DNA of 25,925 nt from CAZJBP01 sp964544115 (GTDB lineage: Bacteria > Verrucomicrobiota > Kiritimatiellia > UBA8416 > JADHWI01): positions 1-25,925 of the forward strand of contig CAZJBP010000027.1 in assembly GCA_964544115.1 (NCBI GenBank), in the 5' to 3' direction. Below are positions 16,124 to 24,521 of the stretch, piece after piece. Below the pieces are notes generated by a model, which was not told the origin of the DNA, searched no databases, and worked only from the letters and a program-made list of their open reading frames with translations. The translations under genes were made by a program, and so were the position numbers. How positions within the stretch are numbered: position 1 is the stretch's first letter; the number at the start of each line of letters is the position of its first letter.

Positions 16124-16227
16124 CGCCGGCCCTCTGGCAGTGCCACCGTTGGCGGGCGCGGACAGAAGGGACGAACGGGGACGCGGGGAGGGGATAGGCC
16201 GCTGGCGGCCGGAAGGAGATCAGGAGT

Positions 16228-17742
16228 ATGCAGACATTTCTTATGCCCATGTTGGCCCAGTTGGGGCCGGTTGCCCGCCGCGGCGAAGGGCTCCCGGCGG
16301 GACTGATCCTGGCGATGATTCTGGGACTGTCGGTGGTGATTCTGTTCGTTACCTTTGCCAAGCGCTACCGGCGCTGCCCGTCCAACCGTATCCTGGTCAT
16401 CTACGGCAAGACCAACCGCGGCGCGGCGAAGTGTATCCACGGCGGCGCAGCCTTCATCTGGCCCCTCATCCAGTCCTATGATTACCTCGACCTCGAACCG
16501 TTCGTCGTGCCCATCGATTTGAAGAGCGCGCTGTCTTCTGAAAACATCCGCGTCAGCGTGCCGACCACGGTCACCGCAGCGATTTCGACCGAGCCCGGCA
16601 TTGTAGAGAATGCCGCCATCCGTCTGCTCGGGCAGAGCGCCCAGGACATCCAGGGCCAGGCCCAGGACATCATCGTCGGGCAGATGCGCGCCGTCATTGC
16701 CACCATGGGCATCGAGGAAATCAACCGCGACCGCCAGGCCTTTCTGGCCAAGGTGAACGAGGCGGTTTCGGGCGAACTCGAGAAGATCGGTCTGGAGCTG
16801 ATCAACGTCAACATCCGCGACATCGAGGATGACTCCGGCTACATCGTGGCCCTGGGCCGGCGCGCGGCGGCCGAGGCCATCAACCGCGCGACCATCGATG
16901 TGGCCGAGCAGGAGAAACTGGGGCAGACGGGCGTGGCCGAACGCAAGCGCGATACGCGCGTGGCCGTCGCGGCGGCCAATGCAACGGCGGAAATCGGCGA
17001 AGCCGCCGCGAACCGCGACATGCGCATGAAGTCGGCGTCGCTCGAGGCGGAGGCCGTGCAGGCTGAAACAAACGCCGATGCCAGCAAGGCGAGTTACCGC
17101 GCCAACCAGAAAGTGGCCGAAGAGCAGGCGCGCCAGCGCGGGGAGTCTGTCGCGCAGGAGGCCGACGGAGCCATCCGCGTGGCGCAGGAAATCGCGCAGA
17201 AGTCGGCGGAGGAAGCGCGCGCCGAACGCGAGCGCGCCCGCCTGAACGCCGAGATCGTCGTGCCGGCGGCCGCCGAGCGGGAGCGGGTGCTGATCGCGGC
17301 CGACGCTCAGAAGGAGCGCTCGATCCGCCTGGCGCAGGGCGAGGCCGAGGCCACCCTGGCGCGCATGAGCGCGGAAGGCAAGGGCGTGGAGGCCATCCTC
17401 GACGGCAAGGCGCGCGGCTACACCGAGTTGGTCCGAGCCTGCGCGACGGCCGAGCAGGCGGCTTCGCTGCTGCTGATCGAGAAACTGTTGGACGTGGCGC
17501 GCGTACAGGCGCAGGCCATCCAGGACCTGCCGATCGAGAAGGTCTTCGTCTGGGACGGCGGGGGGCAGCAGGGCGGCTTGGCGAACCTCGGCCAGCGGCT
17601 GATGGGAACGCTCCCTCCCATGCACGAACTGGCCAGGCAAGTCGGGCTGGATTTGCCGGATTTTCTCGGCAAGATGAAGAGCGATGCGCCGGCGGGCGAT
17701 GCGGCAGCTCCCAGTGCGGCGGCTGAGACGCCGGTGAAGTGA
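16228..17742 (+). CDS. Flotillin-like SPFH protein
   Basis: A 504-residue flotillin. An N-terminal hydrophobic segment (about 22-43) anchors it in the membrane. An SPFH/PHB domain follows (about 50-200; SENIRVSVPTTVTAAI, then GIEEINRDRQAF). A long Ala/Glu/Arg-rich coiled coil (about 210-400) with repeated EAEA motifs comes next. The C-terminal region includes the flotillin-type segment LLLIEKLLDVARVQAQAI (about 411-428) and a low-complexity Ala/Pro tail. GGAAGGAG lies upstream of the ATG. Flotillins organise ordered membrane microdomains with NfeD partners, encoded just upstream. The TerB-like gene may be a cytoplasmic client of this complex; that link is inference from gene order. Confidence 0.93.
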   Translation: MQTFLMPMLAQLGPVARRGEGLPAGLILAMILGLSVVILFVTFAKRYRRCPSNRILVIYGKTNRGAAKCIHGGAAFIWPLIQSYDYLDLEPFVVPIDLKSALSSENIRVSVPTTVTAAISTEPGIVENAAIRLLGQSAQDIQGQAQDIIVGQMRAVIATMGIEEINRDRQAFLAKVNEAVSGELEKIGLELINVNIRDIEDDSGYIVALGRRAAAEAINRATIDVAEQEKLGQTGVAERKRDTRVAVAAANATAEIGEAAANRDMRMKSASLEAEAVQAETNADASKASYRANQKVAEEQARQRGESVAQEADGAIRVAQEIAQKSAEEARAERERARLNAEIVVPAAAERERVLIAADAQKERSIRLAQGEAEATLARMSAEGKGVEAILDGKARGYTELVRACATAEQAASLLLIEKLLDVARVQAQAIQDLPIEKVFVWDGGGQQGGLANLGQRLMGTLPPMHELARQVGLDLPDFLGKMKSDAPAGDAAAPSAAAETPVK

Positions 17743-17756
17743 GCCGATCGGGAGTC

Positions 17757-19163
17757 ATGGCCAGGCAACTGAACCTGATCCTGGTGGGGATCGACACGAT
17801 TCGTGCCGATCACATGAGCCTTTACGGCTACCCCCGGCTGACCACGCCGCACATCGACCAGTACGTGGCCGGCGGCGCGGTGTTCGAGCAGGCCTTCAGT
17901 CCGCACATTCCGACCACGCCGGGCTATGCATCCATGTTCACCGGCATGGACTGTTTCGGCACGAACGTGGTGGCGCTCCGGCACGACGGCGGCCTTGGCA
18001 CGCACCTCAAGACGCTGGCCGAGGTCCTGGGCGGCGAGGGGTACAACACCACCTGCGTCGGGTTCAGCGGCAACGTGGCCTCGCGCGGCTTCCAGACCTA
18101 CCTGGATTTCCCGGGCTGGGGTTCCTGGGCGGAGGGTCGCAGCCCCAAGGCGGAGAACCTGAACGCCGTGGCCCTCCCGGAGCTCAAGCGCCTTGCGGCG
18201 GACAAGAAGCCCTTCTTCCTGTTCCTCCGCCACATGGACCCGCACGCGCCGTACCTGCCGCCCCGGCCTTTCGATCGCATGTTCTACGATGGCAACGAGT
18301 GCGATCCCGCCAACCGTTCGCTGGATCCGGTCATGACGTTCAAGCCGTTCTGCGACTTCTTCGCGAGCTGGTTCCCGCCGGGCTGCACGGACAAGGACTA
18401 CATCATCGCCCAGTACGACGGCGCCCTGGCCTACATGGACGCCTGCATCGCGAACCTGCTGGCCACGCTGCGCGCGCTGGGCCTCGAGGAAGACACGCTA
18501 GTGGTCTTCAATTCCGATCACGGCGAATCGCTCTACGACCACGAGTGCTACTTCGACCACCACAGCACCTACGAGCCCACGCTGCACGTCCCGCTGGCGT
18601 TCGTCTGCCCCGGGCGCGTGCCAGCCGGCAGGCGGCTTGCGGACATCTGCCAGAGCAAGGACGTGACGCCGACGATCCTCGACGTGATGCGCATCCAGAC
18701 GGACATCCGCTTCGACGGGCGCAGCCTGCGCCCCCTGTGGGAGGGCCAGCCACGCCGCCCTGAGCCGGAGTTCTACTTCACCGAGGCCACGTGGATGCGC
18801 AAGCACGGCTGGCGCACGCCGCAGTGGAAGCTGATCCACGCCCTCGAGCCGGACTTCCACTTCAAGCCCGAGGTTGAACTGTATGATCTCGTGGCGGATC
18901 CGGGCGAGACGCGCAACCTCGCGGAGAAGGAGCCCGGTGTGGTGGCCATGCTCGAGGCGCGCATGCAGGCGTGGATCGCCCGGCGCGAGAAGGAAACCGG
19001 CCGGCGCAACCCGATCTTCACCAACCTCAACTGGAACGGCCACGGCGGCCCGTTCAAGACCTCCGAGCAGGCGTACCACACGATGCACATCGGCTCGCCG
19101 GGTGCGGCGCAGGCCCTACAGCAGCGGGAACTTCAGGCCCAGCGCGGACAGAAGACGCTATAG
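17757..19163 (+). CDS. Sulfatase-fold hydrolase (alkaline phosphatase superfamily), Thr at nucleophile position
   Basis: A 468-residue enzyme of the alkaline phosphatase/sulfatase superfamily. The N-terminal metal site appears as VGIDTIRADH (D13), and the second as NSDHGES (D254, H255), with MDPHAPY at 160-166. The place of the formylglycine motif CxPxR reads TTPGY (53-57), so a sulfatase Cys or Ser is missing; Thr is the likely nucleophile. It has no signal peptide. It could act on phosphate esters or be a transferase; the substrate is unknown. The start is uncertain: ATG 17757 has GGGAG only 2 nt upstream, while GTG 17739 overlaps the flotillin stop as GTGA. It ends 5 nt from the stop of the convergent glycosyltransferase gene. 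Confidence 0.85.
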   Translation: MARQLNLILVGIDTIRADHMSLYGYPRLTTPHIDQYVAGGAVFEQAFSPHIPTTPGYASMFTGMDCFGTNVVALRHDGGLGTHLKTLAEVLGGEGYNTTCVGFSGNVASRGFQTYLDFPGWGSWAEGRSPKAENLNAVALPELKRLAADKKPFFLFLRHMDPHAPYLPPRPFDRMFYDGNECDPANRSLDPVMTFKPFCDFFASWFPPGCTDKDYIIAQYDGALAYMDACIANLLATLRALGLEEDTLVVFNSDHGESLYDHECYFDHHSTYEPTLHVPLAFVCPGRVPAGRRLADICQSKDVTPTILDVMRIQTDIRFDGRSLRPLWEGQPRRPEPEFYFTEATWMRKHGWRTPQWKLIHALEPDFHFKPEVELYDLVADPGETRNLAEKEPGVVAMLEARMQAWIARREKETGRRNPIFTNLNWNGHGGPFKTSEQAYHTMHIGSPGAAQALQQRELQAQRGQKTL

Positions 19164-19168
19164 CCGCG

Positions 19169-20009
19169 CTATCCAGCGGCGCGTCGGCTGTTCAATTCGA
19201 GCGGGGCAAAGCGGCGGGGGCTCTCTCCGGCCCCCAACAAGAGCCCCAGGCTCTCGCCGATCGCCTCGGCTTGATGGATCGCATAGATCACCGGAATGGC
19301 GGCCAGCCAGACCGTGAGCAACCTGTGGCGCCGGAAGACCTTCCAGGCCCGAAAGAGCTGCAGCGCGGGGAGCGCGATCGGGGCGACGAGGCTGATGACC
19401 AGCCGGCGCCTGAAGGGCCAGGCGAACGCCTGTGCGCGCCGCGCAGCCTGCAGGCGGCAGAACAGGAAGTGGGCATACAGCAAGTCCCGGAAACGGGCAT
19501 AGGATTCATGGGCCACCAGCGCCCCGGCCGCGGTACAAAACGATGCGCCTTCGTTGCGGAGGCTTTCGTGCAAGGCGTAGTCCACCTCGAGCAGGTCAGA
19601 CAGCCGCTCCCCGAATCGCATCAGGGCTGATCGCTGGTAGGACACATTGCTGCCCGGAAGGTGAACCGCCGCACCCCCGGGCTGCGGGTGGGCCCAGGGG
19701 CCATACTCGGCGAGGAAGATCGACCGGAACAGATAGGTGTCGGGGCTTCCATTGATGAATGAGTACCCCGCTGCAGTCCAGCCCTCACGGTGGGCGGCGA
19801 GGATGGCCGCAGCCCACCCGGGTTCCGGATAACAGTGGTCCTCCAGGAATGCCACCCATGGGGCCTGCGCGATCTCTGCCCCCATGAACCGGGCGCGTCC
19901 CGGCATGATGCCGGGCGTCGCGCGGATCCTCCGGACCTTCAGCTCCGGGGGGACAGACAACGCCGGTGCGCCGTCCGAAGACGCGTCAACGAGGATGATC
20001 TCCAGGCGG
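19169..20009 (-). CDS. Family 2 glycosyltransferase, 5' end lost in assembly gap
   Basis: The visible ~280 residues are the C-terminal part of a GT-A glycosyltransferase. LEIILVDASSDG keeps the usual IIVDdgSsDg pattern, and VAFLEDHCYPEPGW gives the acidic site. About 130 residues later come several hydrophobic segments that could anchor it to the membrane (for example LVISLVAPIALPALQL). The N-terminus lies in the N run, so no start can be assigned. It is the last gene of the minus-strand glycan cluster and converges on the sulfatase-like gene. A sugar donor cannot be inferred. Confidence 0.85.
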
Positions 20010-20109
20010 NNNNNNNNNNNNNNNNNNNNNNNNNNNNNNNNNNNNNNNNNNNNNNNNNNNNNNNNNNNNNNNNNNNNNNNNNNNNNNNNNNNNNNNNNNN
20101 NNNNNNNNN
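20010..20109. other. Assembly gap of 100 N
   Basis: Exactly 100 N, the usual placeholder for a scaffold join of unknown true length. It removes the 3' end of the radical SAM gene and the 5' start of the next glycosyltransferase gene. Frames read across it are not biological. Confidence 0.99.
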
Positions 20110-20931
20110 GGCCTGGCGCTGCGTCTGCCCGCGTTCGAGAAGGCAGTGACGAAGGAACCCGCACAGACGGCACAATTGGGCGAAGTGCTCCGACATGCCA
20201 TCGCCGCGAGGCGGCAGGCGCTTCCGTCCGATGTCGAAGCCGAACACGCGGTCGATGCCGCCGCAGATGGGGTGGGGGTAGTACCCGTGGCGGGTCAGCC
20301 CCAGTCCATAGCAGGCGGGGAGAACGCACCCTTGCGAACAGTCCACGCCGCAAAGTTCCGGCGAGTCGCAAGGCGCCACGTTGAACTCGCAGTGGCGTTG
20401 CTGGCGCGGCGCCGTCTTCCGGGTGTTGCGCACCAGGACGGCCTGCCGCCGGAAGCTCTCCAGGGAAGGATGCGGCGCCTTCGCGTACCCGTTGGTCAGC
20501 AGTTGAATGTGGGTCCGTGGCGAATGGCGGTTTCGATACGCCACCAGAAGTCTCACGACGTCGGCCAGCTGCGGATGCAGCGTGGGCTCCCCGCCCTCGA
20601 TGGCGATCTGATCCCATTCCCTCCCGCACGCTACGCTCTCCTCGACGAATCGCCCCACCTGAGCCACGGACAGGTGTTCGTTTGCGACGGCCTGGCCCTC
20701 GCCGCACGAACGATTGCAGTCGATGCAGCGCAGATCGCAGGCCGTTGTGATGTCGATCACGATCCTGCGGTGCGACGGCAGGAACCGCGGCCCCGAGTGT
20801 TCAGCCCGGAGGAGGTCCAGCCGGTCCATCAGTTCGGCGGGGCTGAACACGGACAACTCCAGGCGCTCGACCAGCCGGCGCGGCAGATGCTTCCGGATCC
20901 GGGTGTATGCGGCTTTCGCGGTGCCCGTCAT
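20110..20931 (-). CDS. Radical SAM protein of a glycan cluster, 3' end lost in gap
   Basis: The first 274 residues of a radical SAM enzyme. The iron-sulfur motif is C65-x3-C69-x2-C72 in TACDLRCIDC, followed by the SAM-binding GGEPTLHP (113-120). A second Cys-rich region includes C188, C194, C198, C202, C207 and C223 (HPICGGIDR), then C254-x2-C257-x5-C263, which looks like an auxiliary-cluster (SPASM-like) domain. The rest is in the N run. The ATG at 20931-20929 overlaps the upstream GT2 stop as ATGA. Placed between two glycosyltransferases it may modify a sugar or lipid-linked intermediate; the reaction cannot be told. Confidence 0.9.
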
Positions 20932-21875
20932 CGCGAGAATTTCCAGTGGTTGACGCAATACGACGCCAGGGACGTCAGGGCCCACAGGGGCGCCCGGACG
21001 AAGAAGGCGAGGAATCGCCCGGCGCCCGGTTGTTCATAGAAGCGGACAAAGCGGGGCAGCAAGGAGTTGTTCTTCAGATACCGGGCCTGATCCCGTTCAT
21101 CCAGCAGATTGAGGTTGCGCCCGATCTCTTCATACATGACCTGCATGAACCGGCCGAGCATCGCCTTGTGCGACGCCAGCTTCTGCTTTCCGAGCGCGCT
21201 GCCCGGATGCTGCCGCCATTCGACCACGCTGGCCGGGTCCAGGAGGAATTTCGATCGCATTCCGAGCTGAAGCAGCACCCACCAGTCGAAGAACAGGATC
21301 TCCCGCGGGAGCGTCAGGGGGCTCTGGTCCAGCAGCGACTTGCGGGCCACGAAGGCGGAGAAGGTGGCCACATTGTTTCGCATCATCAAATGCCCCACGT
21401 TGTTGAAGGGGCGGTGCGGAATCGTGAACAGGCCCAGGATCCACTGCCGGAAGGCCATGTCGCAGCCGTAGAATCCTCCGGACAGGATCCGGTACCTCGA
21501 AAACACTACGCCGACATCCGGGTGACGGTCCAGGGCCGCCACCTTTCCTCCGAGGTAGTTCGGACCCCACCGGTCGTCCCCCTCAAGAAAAGCGACATAG
21601 GCGCCTCTGGCCGCACCTATCCCCAGGAGGTACGTTGGGCTGATGCCCAGGTTCCGGTGATTCAGGTGATGACAGAAGCGCACTCTCCCCGGGTGCCGGG
21701 CAACGATGTCCTCGATCAGTTCCCTGGAGCCGTCGCTGGACCCGTCATCGACGATAATGAGTTCATAGTCATCGAACGCCTGGCCCAGGATTGAGTCGAT
21801 GGCCTGGCGCAGGTACGGCGCCTGGTTGTAGCTCGCCAGCACGACGCTGACTTTGGGCGAGGACGGAGGGCACAT
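20928..21875 (-). CDS. Family 2 glycosyltransferase
   Basis: A 315-residue GT2 enzyme with a clear GT-A fold. VSVVLASYNQAPYLRQAID opens the domain, followed by IIVDDGSSDGS (nucleotide-sugar binding) and AFLEGDDRW (metal-binding acidic pair). The C-terminal third (about 250-315) has a hydrophobic, amphipathic tail that could lie on the membrane. I chose the ATG at 21875; an in-frame GTG at 21890 is possible, and neither has a strong ribosome site. It is the first gene of the minus-strand cluster and overlaps the radical SAM gene by ATGA. It probably builds a cell-surface glycan; donor and acceptor are unknown. Confidence 0.9.
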   Translation of the reverse strand: MCPPSSPKVSVVLASYNQAPYLRQAIDSILGQAFDDYELIIVDDGSSDGSRELIEDIVARHPGRVRFCHHLNHRNLGISPTYLLGIGAARGAYVAFLEGDDRWGPNYLGGKVAALDRHPDVGVVFSRYRILSGGFYGCDMAFRQWILGLFTIPHRPFNNVGHLMMRNNVATFSAFVARKSLLDQSPLTLPREILFFDWWVLLQLGMRSKFLLDPASVVEWRQHPGSALGKQKLASHKAMLGRFMQVMYEEIGRNLNLLDERDQARYLKNNSLLPRFVRFYEQPGAGRFLAFFVRAPLWALTSLASYCVNHWKFSR

Positions 21876-21890
21876 TCCGGTTGGTTGCAC

Positions 21891-22307
21891 GGCAAGGGTC
21901 TCAACTTCCTGTGCTCATCCTTTTGAGCCACGCCCTGTTTGCGAGGCCGAGACCATCCCAGAACGTCGCAGGAAAGACAAGATCGATGGGGGCCAACGCG
22001 GCGGGCGCGGCTGGCATCCAGCCGGGCCCGGGCCTCGTCGTCGAAGGCGAGCTGGACCGTGCGGATGTCGACGTTGCCGTAGAGGGTGCGCCCCCCCCCG
22101 TGGCCGAGATTTTCGTACCCGTACCCGTACCCGTACGCGTTCACGACGTACCAAAACATTCGTTTACGTGCACGTGTACGGCAAGGCGGTCGAGGCCGTC
22201 CGCCCTCCAGATCATGGGCTGTCAACTCTGAGGTGAGCGTAAAGCGTTCGGCGTTGAGCGTTGCCTTGCTTTCAACTCTAGCCTTGCGGCCCTATCGCCG
22301 CGGGAGC
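21891..22307. other. Intergenic region with hexamer repeat and no clear gene
   Basis: About 415 nt lie between the divergent glycosyltransferase and TetR genes. A minus-strand frame from about 22163 encodes a Tyr/Gly-rich stretch, VVNAYGYGYGYENLGHGGG, reminiscent of tails of some polysaccharide kinases. It lacks a ribosome site and runs into the glycosyltransferase gene out of frame, so at best it is a gene remnant. A run of nine C (22091-22099) is a possible frameshift or error site. Confidence 0.4.
22114..22137. repeat. CGTACC hexanucleotide tandem repeat, four copies
   Basis: Three exact CGTACC units plus a fourth, CGTACG, run from 22114 to 22137. A short repeat of this kind is prone to slippage. 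It lies upstream of the glycan cluster. Confidence 0.85.
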
Positions 22308-22345
22308 TTGACAGCGCGGAGCCGATCTATTATTGAGTGAGCACT
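22308..22345 (+). promoter_or_regulatory. Promoter and TetR-type operator of the efflux operon
   Basis: TTGACA (22308-22313) is followed after 17 nt by TATTGA (22331-22336), a plausible sigma70 promoter. Overlapping its downstream edge is the inverted repeat AGTG-AG-CACT (22336-22345) within TGAGTGAGCACTTA, close to common TetR-family operators. The regulator at 22375 probably represses its own operon from here. Confidence 0.6.
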
Positions 22346-22374
22346 TATTTACAGGAGCGAAGGACGTCGAAGCT

Positions 22375-23061
22375 GTGGCAAGACCCGTATCCATCAAGAC
22401 GGACGCGATTCTGGGGGCGGCCCGAAAGGTGTTCCTGCAGCAGGGATACCAGGCCAGCACCGTGGAGGTGGCCCGGGAGGCGGGGGTTTCGGAGGGGACG
22501 CTGTTCAAGCGCTTTGCAACCAAGTCGAACCTGTTCATGGCCGCCATGGACGCATCGCCGGAGGATGTCTCGTGGGAGGAGGACCTGCTGCGGTCCGCCG
22601 GCGCCGGCGATCTGCGGGAAACGCTGGAGTCCGCCGGGCGGCGCATTCTGGAGCACATGCAGGTGATCCTGCCGCAGGTGATGATGATTCGCGCGCACGG
22701 GATTGTGCTTCGGCATCCGGGGCGCAACAGCGACGGCACTCCGCACCCGATTCACCGCGTGCGCGTGCTGGCGGGGTACTTTCGGGCCGAGGTTCAGCAG
22801 GGCCGCCTGGTTATGGAAAATCCTGAGGTGCAGGCCCAACTGTTCATTGGAGCCCTGACGCACTACGTGTTCCAGGATACGGTGTTCGGCTACCGGTCGG
22901 TGGCGCCGCTGGCGTATGTTCGCACGCTTGTGGACATGGTTCTGCGGGCGGGCGACCCGGGGCCTGCCGACAGGGCGGCCGTCGGCGTGCGCGGCCGCGT
23001 GAAGGGTCTACGGCGCGGGGGGTGCCCGGCGCGCAGCGGAGGAAGGGGCGTCCCGTCATGA
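22375..23061 (+). CDS. TetR family transcriptional regulator of efflux operon
   Basis: A 228-residue regulator. The N-terminal TetR helix-turn-helix (about 8-55) reads ILGAARKVFLQQGYQAST, then EVAREAGVSEGTLFKRF with the usual F near its end. The remaining ~170 residues form the ligand-binding, dimerising helical domain; the last ~25 are Arg/Gly-rich and probably disordered. I chose the GTG at 22375 (AAGGA 10 nt upstream), because an upstream TTG at 22333 lies inside the promoter. The stop overlaps the next gene's start as ATGA, so it is co-translated with the efflux genes. It likely senses a substrate of the pump. Confidence 0.88.
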   Translation: MARPVSIKTDAILGAARKVFLQQGYQASTVEVAREAGVSEGTLFKRFATKSNLFMAAMDASPEDVSWEEDLLRSAGAGDLRETLESAGRRILEHMQVILPQVMMIRAHGIVLRHPGRNSDGTPHPIHRVRVLAGYFRAEVQQGRLVMENPEVQAQLFIGALTHYVFQDTVFGYRSVAPLAYVRTLVDMVLRAGDPGPADRAAVGVRGRVKGLRRGGCPARSGGRGVPS

Positions 23062-24521
23062 AGCTGGGTCACGCAGGTCTTGCCATCGTAGCTGCCTCCG
23101 CCGCCGGCCTGCTGGCGGGCTGCCTGTCGGCCCCCACGCCGTCGGAGTTCTCTGCGCCCTGGGTGCCGCCGGCTGGCGTGGAGGAGAGCGATCGCACGTG
23201 GGAGGAGTTGCGGGCGAAGGCCCCGGATCTCTCCCAGCCCCTGTCGCTGGCCGAGCTGACCGACATCGCCCTGCAGAACAACCCCGTCAGCCGCCGGGCG
23301 TGGAACGATGCCCGGGCGGCCGCGGCCCAGGTGGAGCGGGCGCAGGGCTACTTCATGCCCTCCATCACGGCGACGGCCCAGGGGGTCCGCCAGCACACGT
23401 CCGCCAGCCCGGACGAGTTCGACAAGGACAACTTCCGTTACGGGCCGGGGCTGGTGCTGAACTACCTGGTCATCAACTTCGGCGGCGGCCGCAAGGCGGC
23501 GGTCGAACAGGCGCTGCAGACCGTCTACGCGTTGGACTACGCGTTCAACCGTTCGCTTCAGGATATTCTGCTCGCCGTGGAGCGGGCCTACTATTTCCGG
23601 ATCAGCTCGCAGGCCGGCGTCCTGGCGGCCGAGTCGAATGCGCAGGACGCCAAGTCGACGCTGGAGGCCGCGCAGGCACGGAAGGACGCCGGCATGGGCA
23701 CGGAGCTGGACGTCCTCCAGGCGCAGGCCCGCTACGACCAGTCGCTCTACAATCTCGCCGGCGCGCAGGGCCAGTTCACCGTGGCGGGCGGCACGCTCGC
23801 CCTGGTCCTCGGCCTGCCCGCCGACGTGCCGGTGGCGGTGGCGGAGCCGGCCACGAACGCGCCCGTCGCGTTTCCCGTGGAGGATATGCGGAAGCTCATT
23901 GACGAAGCCCTGCAGCGCCGTCCGGACCTCGCGTCCCTGAGGGCCTCGGTGGCGGCCCGCGAGGCGGCCATCACGGTGGCGGCGGCGGCGCTGTGGCCGT
24001 CGCTGTATCTCAGCGGCTCGGTCAACCGCGACTACTACGAGACGATGAGCGGCGACGCCGCCCAGGACGACGACTGGGCGCTGTCTGGAGGCGTGAACCT
24101 CCAGTGGCTCCTGTTCGACGGGTTTCAGACGCGGGGCGCCCAGCGGGCCGCGATCGCACAGGCGGAAAGCGAGCGGGCCCGCCTTGAGCAGGCCGAACTG
24201 GCTGCGGCCGCCGAGGTGTGGACGCGGTACTACAACTACGAGACGGCGATCCGGAAGGGGACATTCAGCGAGGCGTATGCCCGGAGTGCAGCGTCCGCCT
24301 ACCAACTCGCGCTGGACGGCTACAAGGCCGGGCTCAAGAGCATCCTGGACCTGCTGACCTCGGCGAGCCAGCTCGCCAACGCGCGAAGCCAGCGCGTCGC
24401 CTCCCGGCAGGAGATCTTCTCGGCGCTGGCCGATCTTGCGCATGCGACCGGGACGCTTGAGCAGGGCGGCGCGGCCGGCACGATGTTCCCCACCACGGCA
24501 CAGAAGGAACCTACGCTATGA
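23058..24521 (+). CDS. TolC/NodT-type outer-membrane efflux lipoprotein
   Basis: A 487-residue outer-membrane factor. The signal peptide ends in the lipobox LLAGC, with C22 as the lipidated residue. The mature protein has the two homologous helical halves of the OEP family: repeats around 95-240 (EVERAYYF-like and TELDVLQAQARYDQSL) and around 300-470 (KSILDLLTSASQLANAR). These would form a trimeric beta-barrel plus periplasmic tunnel. The ATG at 23058 overlaps the tetR stop, and its own stop overlaps the next gene's ATG. It is the exit duct of the tripartite pump encoded downstream. Confidence 0.93.
   Translation: MKLGHAGLAIVAASAAGLLAGCLSAPTPSEFSAPWVPPAGVEESDRTWEELRAKAPDLSQPLSLAELTDIALQNNPVSRRAWNDARAAAAQVERAQGYFMPSITATAQGVRQHTSASPDEFDKDNFRYGPGLVLNYLVINFGGGRKAAVEQALQTVYALDYAFNRSLQDILLAVERAYYFRISSQAGVLAAESNAQDAKSTLEAAQARKDAGMGTELDVLQAQARYDQSLYNLAGAQGQFTVAGGTLALVLGLPADVPVAVAEPATNAPVAFPVEDMRKLIDEALQRRPDLASLRASVAAREAAITVAAAALWPSLYLSGSVNRDYYETMSGDAAQDDDWALSGGVNLQWLLFDGFQTRGAQRAAIAQAESERARLEQAELAAAAEVWTRYYNYETAIRKGTFSEAYARSAASAYQLALDGYKAGLKSILDLLTSASQLANARSQRVASRQEIFSALADLAHATGTLEQGGAAGTMFPTTAQKEPTL

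Noticed and set aside
16009..17640. 543-codon antisense frame opposite flotillin
   Set aside because: The flotillin frame has clear domains; the antisense product is Arg/Leu/Gly-rich with no recognisable fold.
19939..20707. Frames reading through the N run
   Set aside because: Unknown bases cannot be translated, and the frame on each side belongs to different real genes.
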